Positions 20,841 to 33,800 of a stretch of DNA of 64,000 bases are shown one piece after another (the stretch's first letter is position 1; the number at the start of each line of letters is the position of its first letter). A model generated the notes under the pieces. That model was not told the origin of the DNA. It did no database searches and saw only the letters and a list, made by a program, of their open reading frames with translations. The DNA is from Sarcocystis neurona. Lineage: Eukaryota > Apicomplexa > Conoidasida > Eucoccidiorida > Sarcocystidae. The translations under genes were made by a program, and so were the position numbers. The DNA is taken from the NCBI GenBank assembly GCA_000727475.1, contig KL647291.1, positions 2,158,364 through 2,222,363 on the forward strand. The letters are read 5' to 3'.

Positions 20841-23045
20841 ATGATGGGGGCGAGGAGATCAGTTGGTGGCACGATGACGTCGAGGGGTATGTTGTTGGCG
20901 GGCCTTTGTGTGCTGTGCATCTGTCAGGTTGCGTGCGCAGACGAAGAGTCAGGGGGGCTGAAAAAGACAATGACAAATGATATCGTGGAATCGGCGGCGA
21001 GCGCCCTTGGAGGAAAGCCCGTGGAAATGCTTATAGAGGACACATATCCTGTGGTCGTGCGTGACGGACTGAAAAAATTGTATCAAGCTTTGAAATCCTT
21101 TGTAAGTCAAGCTTTCGACTTTGAGATCAGACGAAAGGACACACGAATATATTGGCAGATGCTGATATGTGCTGGGAACGTAGAGAAGCTGTTTTATACC
21201 AGCTGTATGATCACCCGCAAACGCGGCGATGCATATTTTGCATGTATTCATCTGTGAACTTCCGACTACGCGTCAGTAGCGCAACTTTGCAGGAGACGTG
21301 TACTGGTAGGTAGCTCGAAATGCTTTGACAACTTTGCTTCATTGGCAGCATTTCCACTCGCATCTTCACAGTTGCAGCTCTCCGCAAGCTACAGGCCAGT
21401 ATAAGAATTGACTCATAGCGCGCGGTCAGAGATACTGCAGTGAAGTCGATAAGATTTTTCCGGACCGTGTAGCACGTGTGGTCTCACAGGTACAATTTAG
21501 GAGTTGTACACGAAGAGGCAGGCAGGCATATTTGGTGCGGATACCGCCTTAGCCTGAAAAGGCTTTCTGCTTCGAGACACGCAAGCACCGACCTGCTTGA
21601 ACGGTCCAGCTTTGCAAGCATTCCGATGTTGTCCACCGGTGGACAGAGCTGGCATTGCGCCAGTTCATCTAGACACCTTGGCAGAAGGTCCACGCTTACT
21701 TACAAGTAAAGCGGCTATCGGTACAGCCAGGCAAAATCTCACCTAACAGTGACTGCATACAGTAGGGTAGAGGCCCATCCGCATACATAAAGTAAAGGGC
21801 TACTAGTTTACGTAAAGGTAAGTGGGGAGCCCAGAGCTTGTACACCTACAATGGTAAGCTAACGACGATGCGTTTTACAGTAAAGGTCGAACGTGCGTCG
21901 GTGCGCAGAGATGTACACACACAGGCGCATCCAAACGCATGTAAGTAATGAACACACATATATGTGAATGTATAGTTGTGTATATACACGTGCCCAGCCA
22001 GCACCTGGACTACTACGTCAGGACTTAACTTGTTGCAGCGCGTGTTTGTCTGTTCCTTTTTCGCGTTTGTCGTAGCGCTTCATAACTTGCGCAGTTCCAC
22101 GACCGCGTGCGAATTGGATTACAGCAGTTCCCCTTGCGTACGCATCTGCCTACTGTGTACAAGATGACCGTCGTCGTCTTCATTCCACCCCCAATGGAAT
22201 TTCAGAGTACCTTCCGAGACTCATGCAGTTACATCGTATTCTATTACAGCATCTCCCTTTCAGTGCCCGAACCGCACGTGCACGATTGTGGAAAGATGCA
22301 CAACGCGAGGACTGCACACATACAACTTCCGTGTGTACGTGCACGTTAGCGTAGTGTTCCGTTCAACTCGTGCGCGTGAGAATGAAAGAGGTCGCTGAAA
22401 GGAATTAGTGTGTTGGTGGTTTTCTAGTGTGAGTCGTGGAATTCCGCTACTGATTTCTAGTGTACGTCGATAAACTTCAGTGTGCTGTGCGTCACTTGAA
22501 TTTCTTTTTAGTGGCTGACGCTCGCCTACGGAGATGTCGAAGTGGTGTCGGATTTGGTGATGGAGAAGCTCCGGGTGTACCTCTTTGGCAACCGCCGCGT
22601 GCAGCAGAAAACCTGGCAAAAGCTGCGCAATTCATTCCGTAACTACTTGCGCGACTGGTGGCTCACAACGCCTTTGGTCCCCGTAGAGACATTGAAGACG
22701 GGAGTGTGGCACGCGCTGCTAAAGCTAGCGGCAGACGACCTGCTTGGGTTGTTGGGGGGCACACCGGAGTACGAGAAGGTGAAACAGCTCGTTCTCGATG
22801 AAAAGGTTGATGTTGTTGGCCAGTGGGTCCAGGACATTCAACGACAAATGATGCAAGGTGAACTGCAAGGAGAAGACGAACGAATCTCCAGCCGTAAACA
22901 GACTCACAGTCCGAAGAGGCTCGTCGCGCAAAAAACACGAAAGAGTTCCACAAATAAATCCTCCCACAACGCAGCAGGCGCAGTGGAATCTGCTGGTTCG
23001 AGTGGTAGGATGAAAGCTGTCGCGCCACCTGCAAACATCCAATAA
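20841..23045 (+). CDS. secreted alpha-helical protein, two exons, 264 residues
   Basis: Exon 1 is 20841-21101 and exon 2 is 22512-23045. The donor is TTT|GTAAGT and the acceptor TTCTTTTTAG|TGG; both are phase 0 and the joined frame is continuous to TAA. The N-terminus carries a signal peptide: a basic start, a hydrophobic core LLAGLCVLCICQVACA, and likely cleavage after Ala33 before DEES. A second ATG three bases on (20844) is an equally good start. Residues ~40-215 look helical and rich in Trp/Leu/Val (SFWLTLAYGDVEVVSDLVME across the splice). The last ~50 residues are Lys/Ser/Gln-rich and probably disordered. There is no membrane segment after the signal, no GPI-type tail and few cysteines, so it is unlike SAG surface antigens. 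A dense-granule, rhoptry or other exported protein is a reasonable inference. I recognise no named family. Confidence 0.75.
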
Positions 23046-23772
23046 ATTCCTGAGCGCCGCCAACTTACGTGAAGCTCAGATTTTCCGCTTAATGCGGCTG
23101 TACCACGAACGTGGGCCATAAAGTCTCAAACACTGCACACTTCTAGTCGCCGACTGCTTGCCAAGGCTCTTGATGGATCTGAAGACATGGTGCGGTCTCT
23201 TGGAGGCCCTCAGTCCTCAGGTAAAACCGAGGATACGCGTATTTTAGGACGGCTTCGGCGCATAATATCTATGAGTATCCTGCGGAAATACATGCGTGAA
23301 CCTTAGCGGCGACACATGTGCGACAGTTGCGCCGACACATCTTTTGGAGGGTACGTCGAGTCTGCTGTGTGCAGGCGGAGTCACTTCCGCGACCCTGCAG
23401 GAGGACGCAGCTGTATACGCCTTGAACGTAGACGTTGTGTGCATAATTCGACGAGGTCCCGCGCGACAGACAGTCGCGGGTGAAGAGAGTGCAGATGTAT
23501 TCACGTAGTAAGCAACGGTATTGCTCGGCGAACACACGTAAAGGAGGACACCAAGCTGTGAACGAAGGGGTCGCATGTGATCGGAAGTATGTGGAGAAAA
23601 TTCCTCGGGCAGATCGGCTTTAAACAGCCGCTCCAATTTAAAGGGGAGGACGGCCGACCACGCGAATTGTATTGTGTGTACGTATACACAAAATAGTTGT
23701 CACTCCCCAACCCATTTACGCCTTGTGTCGATTTCGTTGTATAAGGATGCCGTCTCGTCCACCGTGAATGAA

Positions 23773-23890
23773 GGCTCTTGTGTTCTTAGCACATACGTGC
23801 AAGTAAACGAGGGGAAAAGTCCTTTTCTCTCGGCTCTTGTGTTCTTAGCACATACGTGCAAGTAAAGGAGGGGAAAAGTCATTTTCTCTA
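23773..23890. repeat. 59-bp direct tandem duplication
   Basis: Two adjacent copies of 59 bases (23773-23831 and 23832-23890), each beginning GGCTCTTGTGTTCTTAGCAC, differ at only three positions. It is not a microsatellite and shows no coding frame conserved between copies. The low divergence suggests a recent event. Confidence 0.92.
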
Positions 23891-24728
23891 ACGTTGAAGT
23901 GGCACAGAGAGTTGTCGCGCAAGACACGAGCTCGCGTTGTGTGCAAGTTCGATGAGGGCATCAAAACTGATGTTATAGAGCTGTGAGCGGAGCTCCGCTG
24001 TAGGGATCCATTTGGGCGTACCCCCGTAAGAGGACGCATGTACGTGCCCAGTACTTACGTTCCAGCCGACTTAGTACCGGGCCTTGAACACAGGCGACCT
24101 TGGCACGGCGGTGTTCCTGCGTGGAGATATACTGGAGGCTTGAGGTGCTAACTGAACAAGAACTTTTACAGTGCATGTACGTGTGCTTGTTTTTGCAAAG
24201 AACAAGAGATGGAGAATATTGGAGGGGATGATTACACGAATGCGCTGTGCATGTGCAGCTTAACGACGATGCGTGGAGGTGATAGTGTACGTGGGTTGGT
24301 TGCGTACGTGGGATTGTACTACCCCGGGCTGATACCCTTGTGGAGCAGTGCTCAACTTCATGTATGCGCATGCCTTTCCCTGCTTCTGAATTTTCTTGTC
24401 AGATCAGATGCTCTTGGCTGTGGACGGACGTTTGTGTTTGGTGGAGTTCCGGTGACAACTAACTTTCGTGTACGTTTTTGTGCAGGATATCTGTACGTAT
24501 CCGAGTGCGCGTAAATTTTGAAGTCCGTGATACATTTCCAGTCATGTGTTGCACGAACGAGAACGTGTGCGTCTAGTGCGTCCGTCCTCTAAGGCGTAAC
24601 GAAGGCGGTCACGGCTGTCTGGTGGGCTGCACTCGTTAAAGTCTTGTAGCCACGTGTTGTCTTACTGAGAAAGGCGCATAGGTTCAGCTCCTACGCAGAA
24701 CAGATAAAAGGTGGAAATTTTTATACAG

Positions 24729-25003
24729 TTACCGAAGTGTTGCATAAAGGCCCACTGTGTTCAGATACAACCCTGCGAATTCTGCCATCCGCCACTGAGA
24801 CAGATTTGCCAGAACCGTGGCTCAAGTCCTTCTCTCGCGCACGTGTGCTTGAAATCCTCAAGGAAACTCTTGTGGCAATGCTGACATGTGGCTACTTGAT
24901 TTTGGGCGACTATGCTTGCACATTCCGATGCACACAAGGACACATTACCGATACGAACCGTTCTGACGAATCTTTGCACCAGCTGCCCGCAAGACTTTAT
25001 TAG
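24729..25003 (+). CDS. candidate terminal exon, unknown protein
   Basis: After the acceptor-like TTTTTATACAG the plus frame reads TEVLHKGPLCSDTTLRILPS and on to a TAG at 25001-25003 without low-complexity sequence. No partner exon was found upstream. The reverse strand is also open (25120-24761) and contains CQHCHKSF, reminiscent of half a C2H2 finger. One of the two is a shadow. I slightly favour the plus strand because of its splice acceptor. Confidence 0.24.
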
Positions 25004-25910
25004 TTTTCTCAGGGCGTTGGCATTTGCACACGCATTCTTGCACACCCTACTGAAACAAGTTTGAGTGGGTGCGTTGGTCTCCTGTTCACGCTTCTTTGTA
25101 CAGTCCAGTTCTGTCCACACTAGCGCCGGTCCTCAAATTCGCAGCCTACGCACCGAGTGCAACACGCTTTCACGTAAGGAATAACTAACTCACCATGGTA
25201 TATGTATACGGAAATGCGTGGGCTTTCGTGTGACTGTCTTAATGAATCCACGATACCATGCGCATTTGTAGCTGACCGCGGCCTTCAAATAGGTTCTGCT
25301 CAACTGTAAGCTCAAATGTCGTCCTCTTCAAAGTAAGATCTTCTGTGTCGGAGCACCAACCTTCCGCGGTGATAGCTTCACCACTTTGCACGGTTCAGTG
25401 GCAGCTGTATGAGAAACACTGGCGGCCGCAACACATGGTGACGACGCAGAATGCTATGTATGTGTAGCAAACTGCTAAAATCCGAGTTCTAGGATTTCGT
25501 GTCCGTTCGAAGGAGTTAACAAGTGTGACGTCCTTTATCCTGTCGTGAATGGGCCCGTCCGCAGGAGCTGTAGTACAGGCTTCAAGTTCCGCCTCCCTTG
25601 TGCTTCGCCTGAGTCTCACCGTGGATCAAAATACTCTGCCTCTTTAACCCTGCCGTTAAACAGACTTTTCAGTGATCCGTGATGATGGGCAGTTTCATTG
25701 TCTCGGCGCAGTCGAGTCCCGCAGGTTTAGTGGAAGAGAAACGCAGCTGGTGTGAGCAATGCAAGATAACGATCTTTCCCCCGGCAGTTGTCCTTCCATT
25801 GATGGGCGAAGAGTAGCATGCACATGTAAAAATCTGCTCAACGGGGTTGCGCAGCTATATGAAGAGAAAGCGTAGAACACCTGAGGCTGCAGAACCGGGG
25901 CTAGAGAGAC

Positions 25911-26042
25911 CTGCACAGTGTGCGCTGTTGCTTCAGGTGTCGTGACTTGGGGGAGCTGCCGAGAGGGCGGTGTCGCCTCAAGGGCCGCCACTTCAGCTGC
26001 CGAGAGCACCAACTTGCTACGTATTGAAGTGGGGAGCTCGAG
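25911..26042 (-). CDS. candidate internal exon, unknown protein
   Basis: On the minus strand GCTCCTGTGCAG precedes a 44-codon segment in phase 0 that begins LELPTSIRSKLVLSAAEVAA and ends at GTGCAG|GTCTCT. The acceptor is good and the donor weak. The open frame continues to 25695. No companion exon could be fixed. Confidence 0.23.
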
Positions 26043-26470
26043 CTGCACAGGAGCAACGCATGTATACGGAGACGAACACAAGTAGTAGAGAAGCGTGTCA
26101 TTATGTACTGTATGCGGAGGGTGTACGCATACGCCAAAAGACTGGTAAGTGGTCAAGGTGGTATACACCGACGCCTGGTATAGCTCAGATATACAAGCTC
26201 TGTTGTCGTTGTCGTCAGTGTGATGGTTTTGTCGCAACGAAGATATGAAAGTTAAAATACAAGTAACTTGTCCTTTCGATTGATTGATTCGCGCATGCCA
26301 CCAGCTTTCTCTACAGAGCTAACAAATTTCCCGCGCGTACATTGCTGACACAGGGATGAGGGGGCGAAGTACTGTGATGCATAGAAAACGTGTGTCTGTG
26401 CAAAAACATGTGTGTGAAGGATTGTCTGAAGCCGCCACGCGCACGCCAGTTACTACAGATTAGTAGCCAC

Positions 26471-26554
26471 ACCGGTCTCTACTCGTATAGCGAGCGGCCT
26501 TTAAGTAACCGCACCGTTCTCTACTCATGTAGCGAGTGGCCGTTAAACGGATTC
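26471..26554. repeat. 42-bp imperfect tandem duplication
   Basis: Two adjacent copies (26471-26512, 26513-26554) share ACCGNTCTCTACTC, TAGCGAG and GGCC. In one plus frame they read SHTGLYSYSERPLS and SNRTVLYSCSEWPLN, so the period is a multiple of three, but no gene is evident around them. Confidence 0.8.
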
Positions 26555-27247
26555 AACGCATACGCCCTCGTGTCGACATTCGCTTGCCCGGGTGTGGTGG
26601 CCGGCCGTTATGTGTGAATTCCGGTGGGCAGGGCTGGCATCACTCGTCAACGCTCTCCCCCTGGTATGCAGTAAATTCGAGGCGCTTAGAGGGTGTTTCT
26701 TTTTCGTGCCCCCACCTGCATCAGCTTTTGCTGGACAATTGCTTCGTACTGAAACGCAGTTTTGCACTGGGTGACCGCCGTGTCTCGCTGCGCCGGAGTG
26801 CTGCCCCTGTTGTGGTGTTCCGGCCTGGCGGCCAGCTGTGTAGGCTCGCTGGGGGACTACGAGGGTATTGCATTGGAGGGAAAAACGAATAAACCAAAAT
26901 ATTTACTGCATTACGGGTTTGCCCCATAGTCCCCGTGGAAGCAGCGAATGTAGGCTTCTTCCACCGGCAGGTGACTCGGGCTTGTCCCAGAAGTTCTAAC
27001 CCCTTTAAAGACACCGTTGGCGCGTCTTAGGACGGGAATCTTGTCAGGAATTTCGGGAAGACCTGCTCCGAAACGAGTTTGACACTGCTGCCATTTTAGA
27101 TACAGTTATCCCCGCTGGGCCGTACTACGTGTTTCCTGCGCCAGGGTTTTTCACAAGAGAGGTTGGACGGCCGTTGCAAGGACACCGTAGGCGCTGCGCC
27201 GTGCAAGACACTCAGACAGCCAAACTGCACAGAAGAGTAAGCGCTTC

Positions 27248-27640
27248 ATGCGGGCACAGCTAAACTTCGGGAGACCCCGACTCAGTTTTCACAAATATTT
27301 ACGTGAAACAAGGTGGACTAGGGGGGAATGTTACCTTTCTCGGGAGATCCTGAACGGAATGCGCTACACAGACCGTCATCGCCCAACTCTGACGGTCATG
27401 CGTACAGTCCGCTTCCTTGTCGAGGAAAGAGCGACGAGTTTGGGAACAGCCGAGAGTGGTAACTGTCGACTACGAGGCTCAAACAAAAGAAGCTGGATCC
27501 CAGAACTATCTTTTTCGAACAAAATTTTCAAGAGAAGGGCGAGCGGGGACTGTGGAACCACATACATGGTGAGGTACAGAGCTGATGCCAGGGAGTCTTG
27601 GCGTGTAATTATTGTGCGCTATGCGATGGCTTCGGCTTAG
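27248..27640 (+). CDS. orphan ORF of 130 codons upstream of the C2 gene
   Basis: It opens with an ATG at 27248 (MRAQLNFGRPRLSFHKYL) and ends at TAG 27638-27640. The protein is basic, has no low-complexity sequence and no recognisable motif. It ends about 200 bases before the start of the large plus-strand gene, so it could be a small gene, a 5' exon or an open 5' leader. The reverse strand is open over 27376-27567 as well. Confidence 0.28.
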   Translation: MRAQLNFGRPRLSFHKYLRETRWTRGECYLSREILNGMRYTDRHRPTLTVMRTVRFLVEERATSLGTAESGNCRLRGSNKRSWIPELSFSNKIFKRRASGDCGTTYMVRYRADARESWRVIIVRYAMASA

Positions 27641-27837
27641 CGGCCAGCTGGATTTGACCCTTAAAAAAGTGAAATCGGGAGGTTACAACCAGCACGTATA
27701 CACGCAGGCGAGCAAGTAGTGGCGGACGAGTATTTTGACTGCGTTATGAGGACGGCCTTCCATTTCAGCGGAAGAAATAACAGTTTGAACTTCGAAAGAG
27801 ACTTTGAACTTCCCTTGTGGCCACACGACCCTGCCCC

Positions 27838-30800
27838 ATGGCGACTGTTATAGGTGAAGCATTCCCGACCAGCTCTAATCGCCAGGCTTCGATGTCGCGA
27901 GCGTTTTCTTGCAAAGAAGACAAAACTACTCATGCATCCGTCTCTGCAGGCGCAGCAGATACTCTGCATCAAACGTACACGCCGCAGAGCAGTGGGACCT
28001 CTCCAGCGCGAATGTACCGCACGAGTGAATCGAAATTGGTGCGGTTTCCCCCGAAAACTGGTTCCCTCGAAAATGAAGACCAAGACCTCTTCCATGGTGT
28101 GCGGGGACTGGCCTCGGCAGTTCTGCGAGACGTGTCCGGCTGGTTGACGGGACAGTTCAACTCTACCGCGCATCCCGCGAGTAGCCCCCTACACCTACCG
28201 AAGACAAAAACTGACGTTGGAGCCGCGGAACGACCCGATTTATCAGGAGGGCATAACAAATCCGACTGTGGCAGAGCTGGGGCTCGCTGTAGCTACGCAG
28301 AAGCAGCAGACAGTGGTTCCACTTCTTGCTCTTCTTCCTCCTTGACGGTACGGCGGAATCGTGAGGACAAGCGGGACCAAAGCGGAAGTTCTCCTTTGTA
28401 CGGACTCCTACAAAATGGAAAAGGGTGTCATTTGGAATCGGAGAGCCCAGAAATGCGTGCAGAAACAGTCCCGTCTACTCGAGCCACCTCTCACTCACAC
28501 GTAAACTCATACTCAGCATTTCCCGAAAAGGATATGCCGAGGACAGGCAGTTTATCTCTGAGCAAAACACCACCCAGCCACACTGAAGCTACTCAGTCCG
28601 ACAATGAGTGTTCCACGAAAAACGTGGGAGATACTGCAGAGTGTCTGCCGTCCGCTCGTGGTTTCACGCGGAACGGAAGACCAACATGTAAACGTCGAAA
28701 TGCTTCGCCGAAAAAGGAGATTTCAGTGCCTAGCGTTTACGAGGCTTCGTACCCGGGAGTGTCGCGTTGGGAGCGGAACCTTGATCTAGCTGCAGAGCAG
28801 TATAGTAAGGATCGCTCTCCGCCGCCAGAGCGGAGGAACGACAGCTCCGCTTTAACAATCCTGACCACTTCCATGAAGCCCAGCAGGAAATCCAGCACTC
28901 TCCCTCTGAACAGTAATAACGTCAGCCGTGTTGCACAACGCGAGAGCGGAGATATAGCTGCAGCTGCATCTACCCATCGCGTCGACTGTTGTAGTGCCAA
29001 TTTCACAGAAAAAACTGCGGATGGACTAAGTGTCTCGCAAGACGCAGGAAGTTCCGTCACTTGTGTGCGCACAGGAGGCTCTGGGGGTGCGCCTGTCTCG
29101 CTTCGAAAATCTGCTGGTGATCCTTCCGTGTGTTCTCCCCGAGAGAAAAACATCAATGCACCTGCTGCCCCTGGTGCCTCCTCTTTCCTCTCCTCCTTCA
29201 CCACGTCCTTCCGCGAACATTTCGAGGCCGCCACCAAATCCCATGAAGAGGCGCGGAAAAACATAGGTAAGATATGATTACAGAGTTCACGATTTGAAAA
29301 TTGGGACACACTTCGCCTGCTGAGCCGTCGCCGGTATGAAACTGCAGTCCTGTACGTTTAGTTCCGCGGTGGTGAACTGTGTGGCGCTTGGCACAATTCT
29401 ATAAACTAGAGAGGAAGGACCGACTCATGCGTGCCCGCGTGTCGGCTGTCACAGGTACAAGAGCATCGCTTCCGTAGGAACACCTCTGTTAAAGTGCATG
29501 TCTGAAGCGAGACATTACTGATTTGTAAACCATGAGGCTAGAACGTTCTCTGTGCCTCCCCCGAGCACAAAATCTCGTGCACTGCCGGTAGTAGTCAGAC
29601 GACACAAGCAACGTACGGCGTGACCAAGTTCGCCTAGAGCTATCTTATTCACGTTTAGGCGCTACTATGTGTGTAGGTGTGTGTGCTCCTATGTAGTGTC
29701 GTGATCCGGTGTGTTACTGCACCGTTGGGGACCACGGTTGAGTCATTCCTCTTTCCGCATGTAGAATGCAAGCATGCTTTCTCTTCACGACTGCTGCAGG
29801 TGCTCCCTCAGCCAAGTTCAAGCTGTCTGTGCAATTTGTTACGTGCAGTCACTTCCGGCGGCAGTGGCAGTAGCAGCGTAACTGGCGACAAGAGAAACAG
29901 CCAAGCCACTGTCCACGCTCCTCAAGAAAAGTTGGCGAGCCAGGTTCGAAAAAATCCAGAGTTTGAAGTGAGCGGAGACTGGTCGTTCAAGCCGGACGCG
30001 CTGTTTGCCAGTTTCATGTCCCTTTTTGATGTGGACGACGATCTAGGTTCTCGAACAAGAGAGGACGCTGCTGCGTTGCCGACGGCCGCGTTTGTAACGC
30101 GGGGTACTGCCGTCCGTCACTCTAGCTTTGGTGCTGATAACCACACGAGCGTGACAAAATCTCCGTCAGACAACGTGTTGCGCACGACAGATGTGAGACA
30201 GCAACGGGACTGGACTAACGACACTTGCATGAAAGGAGAGACGGGGACAAGCTGCCTTCGAAGCGCGTCGTCCTCTATAGAGAGAGTGCTTTCTGGTAGA
30301 ACAAAGACTTTCGAGAATGTTTCTTCGTCCTCTACCACCTGTACTGGCGCCTCACCTACCTGTACCTCCTCGTCGATTCGGAAGGCAGCCTCGCCACTCG
30401 ATTTCTGCGCTACTGCTGGCGGTTCAGCTAGTGACGCTGCCTCTGCCCGTAGCGCTGTTCCGGGTATTGCTCCCGCTGCTCTGCTGAAAGGCGTGCGACG
30501 CGGGGTCCCTGCTGCTCCTACTGCGGAACCTACTTCGGTGGGGCTACGCAGAAACGGAACCGTAACGACAGACGCTACCTTTTCAGAGACGGCGGAAGGT
30601 TGGTTTGCCGGAGAGGAACTCTCGCCTAGCGAACTCGAAGAACCAGCAGACGGCATTACGCATCCACAGACGTGGATGGACGATGCTGCCGCTTACACAC
30701 TTAGATGTGTAACGCGATCTCATATTGAGATCTCCGTCCTGCATCTCCACAACATCGGGAAAATTGTGGATGCTTCTCTTATGTCCGGAAGAGCCCAGTA

Positions 30801-33800
30801 CGTCTAGATCCGGCAGAAGGATCTTGGAAATACAGCCAGCCGAGCTACACAAGATGCGACCGCTGACAAGTATCTAGTGACAGGGGTCTGACCAATAAGA
30901 GGAGATATGCACATGCATATAGATAAATATACGTTAAGACTGGCGAGGGAGGTGCTGTGATATTTGTTAGGATGTCTGCACCCACTGGCGCATACGTGTA
31001 GTTGGACGTGATGGAAGATAATGGAGGTGCTTCGCGCGAGCGTACAAATAGTAACGTGGTTGTCGTTTTCCACAGGAGGCATTGCATTGTGTTCTTCGCC
31101 AGGAAGAATGTTCATATGTATGTATGTATATGTAGGTATTTTTTCCTACGCAGTACATACTATTGTATACCTCTGTTTCTACCAACGTACACTGCTGCTT
31201 CCTTGGCTTCCAGTGTAATGTGTAGGAGAGGTGCATCCCGTTTCGAACACATTTTTGCTTACGTTTCTGCACAAGCATATACACATACGTATACACGGGC
31301 ACACGGTAATGTCAGGCGCTTCTGAAGCCTTCGTTTCCTGACTAGCCAGAACTAACAAAGAATAGTACGCTGTCACAGCTGTGTGGCATTAGAAAGTGAC
31401 ACGAGTGCTGTATATGTATCGGCTAAGGTTATCCACTTTCTTGTTCTGTCCTCTGATCTCTTTCTATTCCATATTCTCTCCGCTCTCCTTCATATCTACC
31501 TCATTTCAGTAACAAATTCCATGTGAGCCTGTCTATCTGTGTACGTATAACGTTGATGTTCGTCTGTAAAAATCCTTGCACACTCGCGAAAGGTGCAACA
31601 CAGATGCAGGCCACTTGCGCGTATCCAAGGGGACAAGCCAGTAGTCCCTGCGTGGAGTCTTGTCTGTCTTCGTATTTTCACTGTCTTTCAGCTGAAGACG
31701 GACCTTTCTAGTTTTTCGGCTGCTTCCGACTCGTTCGTGAAGTATTCGGACAGCTTCAGCGGTAGACGTTTCAGCAGCCGTTCCGCATAGGCTTCACGTT
31801 GAGCGCATAAACGGCAGAATCAGACACGCTGTTGTTGAAGGAGCTGACAACAGACAATATTTTCATAAAGGACGAATGGAGTTTGGCACTTGTATGCGTG
31901 AGTGTGTCTCCGTCGATTTGTCCTCGGCGACTGTAGTGTCGGTTGTTCCTGGTATGACGGACGGCTACGTGTGCTTGTGCGTTCTTGAAAACGCTCTCTT
32001 CTTGACCTTTCGGCCTTCCCCTCTCCGCTTTCCTTTCCCCTTCTGCAGGCTGCGCTGTCCCGGGTTCAACATGCTGCACCTGCGCGTGCCGTTCTTCGAA
32101 CCAGAAACGCAAGTAATAACTCTTCAGTTTACTACGCGCATCAGTCGGTCGCACTTCGCTCTTCTCCAGACGCTAGCGCGCTGTCACAACAACAGATTAC
32201 TGCTTCAGCAACACCAGCTGCCGGAGCAGCACTTCCTGCAGCAGCCGGGGCAGCAGCAGCAGTACTACCATGACTTGGCAGCGTCGATGGAAGACCCACG
32301 CTGGCGCCGTCTGCTGCGGCAGCTGCGGTGGCACAGGCGAATCGATGAAGACCGGAAAAAAGATGCGGAAGTGAAGCGCTATCGAGTGGACATACCTCTC
32401 CAGGCTCTAAGCAAAAAAGGTATCTGCCCCTGATGCCGCCCTTACTGCCGTCGGAAAAGTGTTCCCCTCTTCCAGTAGTAGCTTTTTCCTGCCGCATATA
32501 AGCCACCCTTACTAACGTGCATACGTATAGGTCAGTCAAAATGAGTCGTGCAGCCACTGCCCATCTTTCTAACGCAAAAGAGGACTTCCTCCTTTCCTGT
32601 AGAAGTTTCTGTGAGCCGCAGAGAAGTGCGACGACACGCCCCACACAACGGAAAAATGTTGCCGGATTTCGCGGCAGCTGTGGGGTGACTGCGTCTCCCG
32701 ACCCAGTGACTACATGAGGAGCGAGCTCTTCAGACGTGCACGTAGCACGAGAGCAACGCCCAAAATTCGCCTGAAAGTGTGTTATTCGTTAAAAGGTGTC
32801 GAGACAGGAGGAACGTGTTCATAACTTTAGTATGGAGCTGCCTTGTGGCAGCTCTTATTTCTCATACGGTGTATGATAGATGTTTGACGCCCCAGTCGCT
32901 TCGTACGTTTATTGGCATTCGTCCACAGCATACAGGCAGCAGAGTAGACGCAACAGATATTCTTGGCTTCAGGTCTGCTGCGAGTCCAACAGAAGTTGGA
33001 CAGACATATTGGGAAAAAACCGGATGATTCACAAGTTTCTTCGTACACATGCATGTACGTAAGTCAAGAAGAAGCTCCGGGTCTTTGTCTCTCGTATAGA
33101 TTGACCCTTTGTGCCAGCCTCTATCGTCATGTGGCTTTCCGTACGTCTGTACTTAAAATATATGTGTACGCACGTGTATATATGGAAATGAGTAGGTTAC
33201 TCCTGCATGCATTTATGATCCACAACCGTGTGGGTCGTCCAAGCATCCCACGGTAGAAAGACTGGGTCCTCATAAATAGCTAACGGGCGTACTCTGTCTC
33301 GTGACGCGGTTGGCTCCATCTGTCTCTGCATCCTACCTATGGACCTAAACGTACGTCTCTAAGTATGCGTATATACATCTATCTATCCATCTATCCCTTT
33401 CTATATATACGCTTACGTATGTAATTCACCGCCCTTCTGCACGAACAAATAACCACGTTTCTGTGTATATATGCAGGTGTGTGTGTCTGCGTCTGTGTTA
33501 TACTGAAGCACTTGCATATTTTTACGTATAAACGTTTGTGCATGTAGAGGGAGATGCCACACCAGCGTTATTTACTGCGTGCGTGGCGTCTGTCTTGTTG
33601 TACGGGAGTTCTGTGCGACCGAAAAACACGCGTGTGCCTGCAACTCTCTGGTGCACTTTTCTACACAGGCGGGGACATATATATATATATATATATATAT
33701 GTACCTATACACGGCTGCGTATACGGATGCACTAATGTCTAAACGCAGGTGTGTCTGTTCGTTGTTCTGTCTGCAGAGTCAGAAAGCAGATGGGTACTTC

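Larger units (their letters stand above)
23046..27837. other. sparse interval between the secreted-protein gene and the C2 gene
   Basis: Most of this 4.8 kb shows no convincing coding sequence. It holds two short tandem duplications and a few weak exon or ORF candidates, listed separately. Poly-Gln-type triplets and (TA)n tracts are nearly absent, which makes it the most repeat-poor part of the window. Confidence 0.5.

Noticed and set aside
25695..26237. Possible SAG-type surface antigen gene on the minus strand
   Set aside because: No signal peptide, no cysteine pattern and no GPI-anchor tail could be read. Only one 44-codon exon candidate survives.
32141..32644. 167-codon minus ORF
   Set aside because: It overlaps a plus exon (32049-32419) that has a good acceptor, a donor and phase agreement with both neighbours. 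The minus frame is Ala-rich antisense of its Gln codons.
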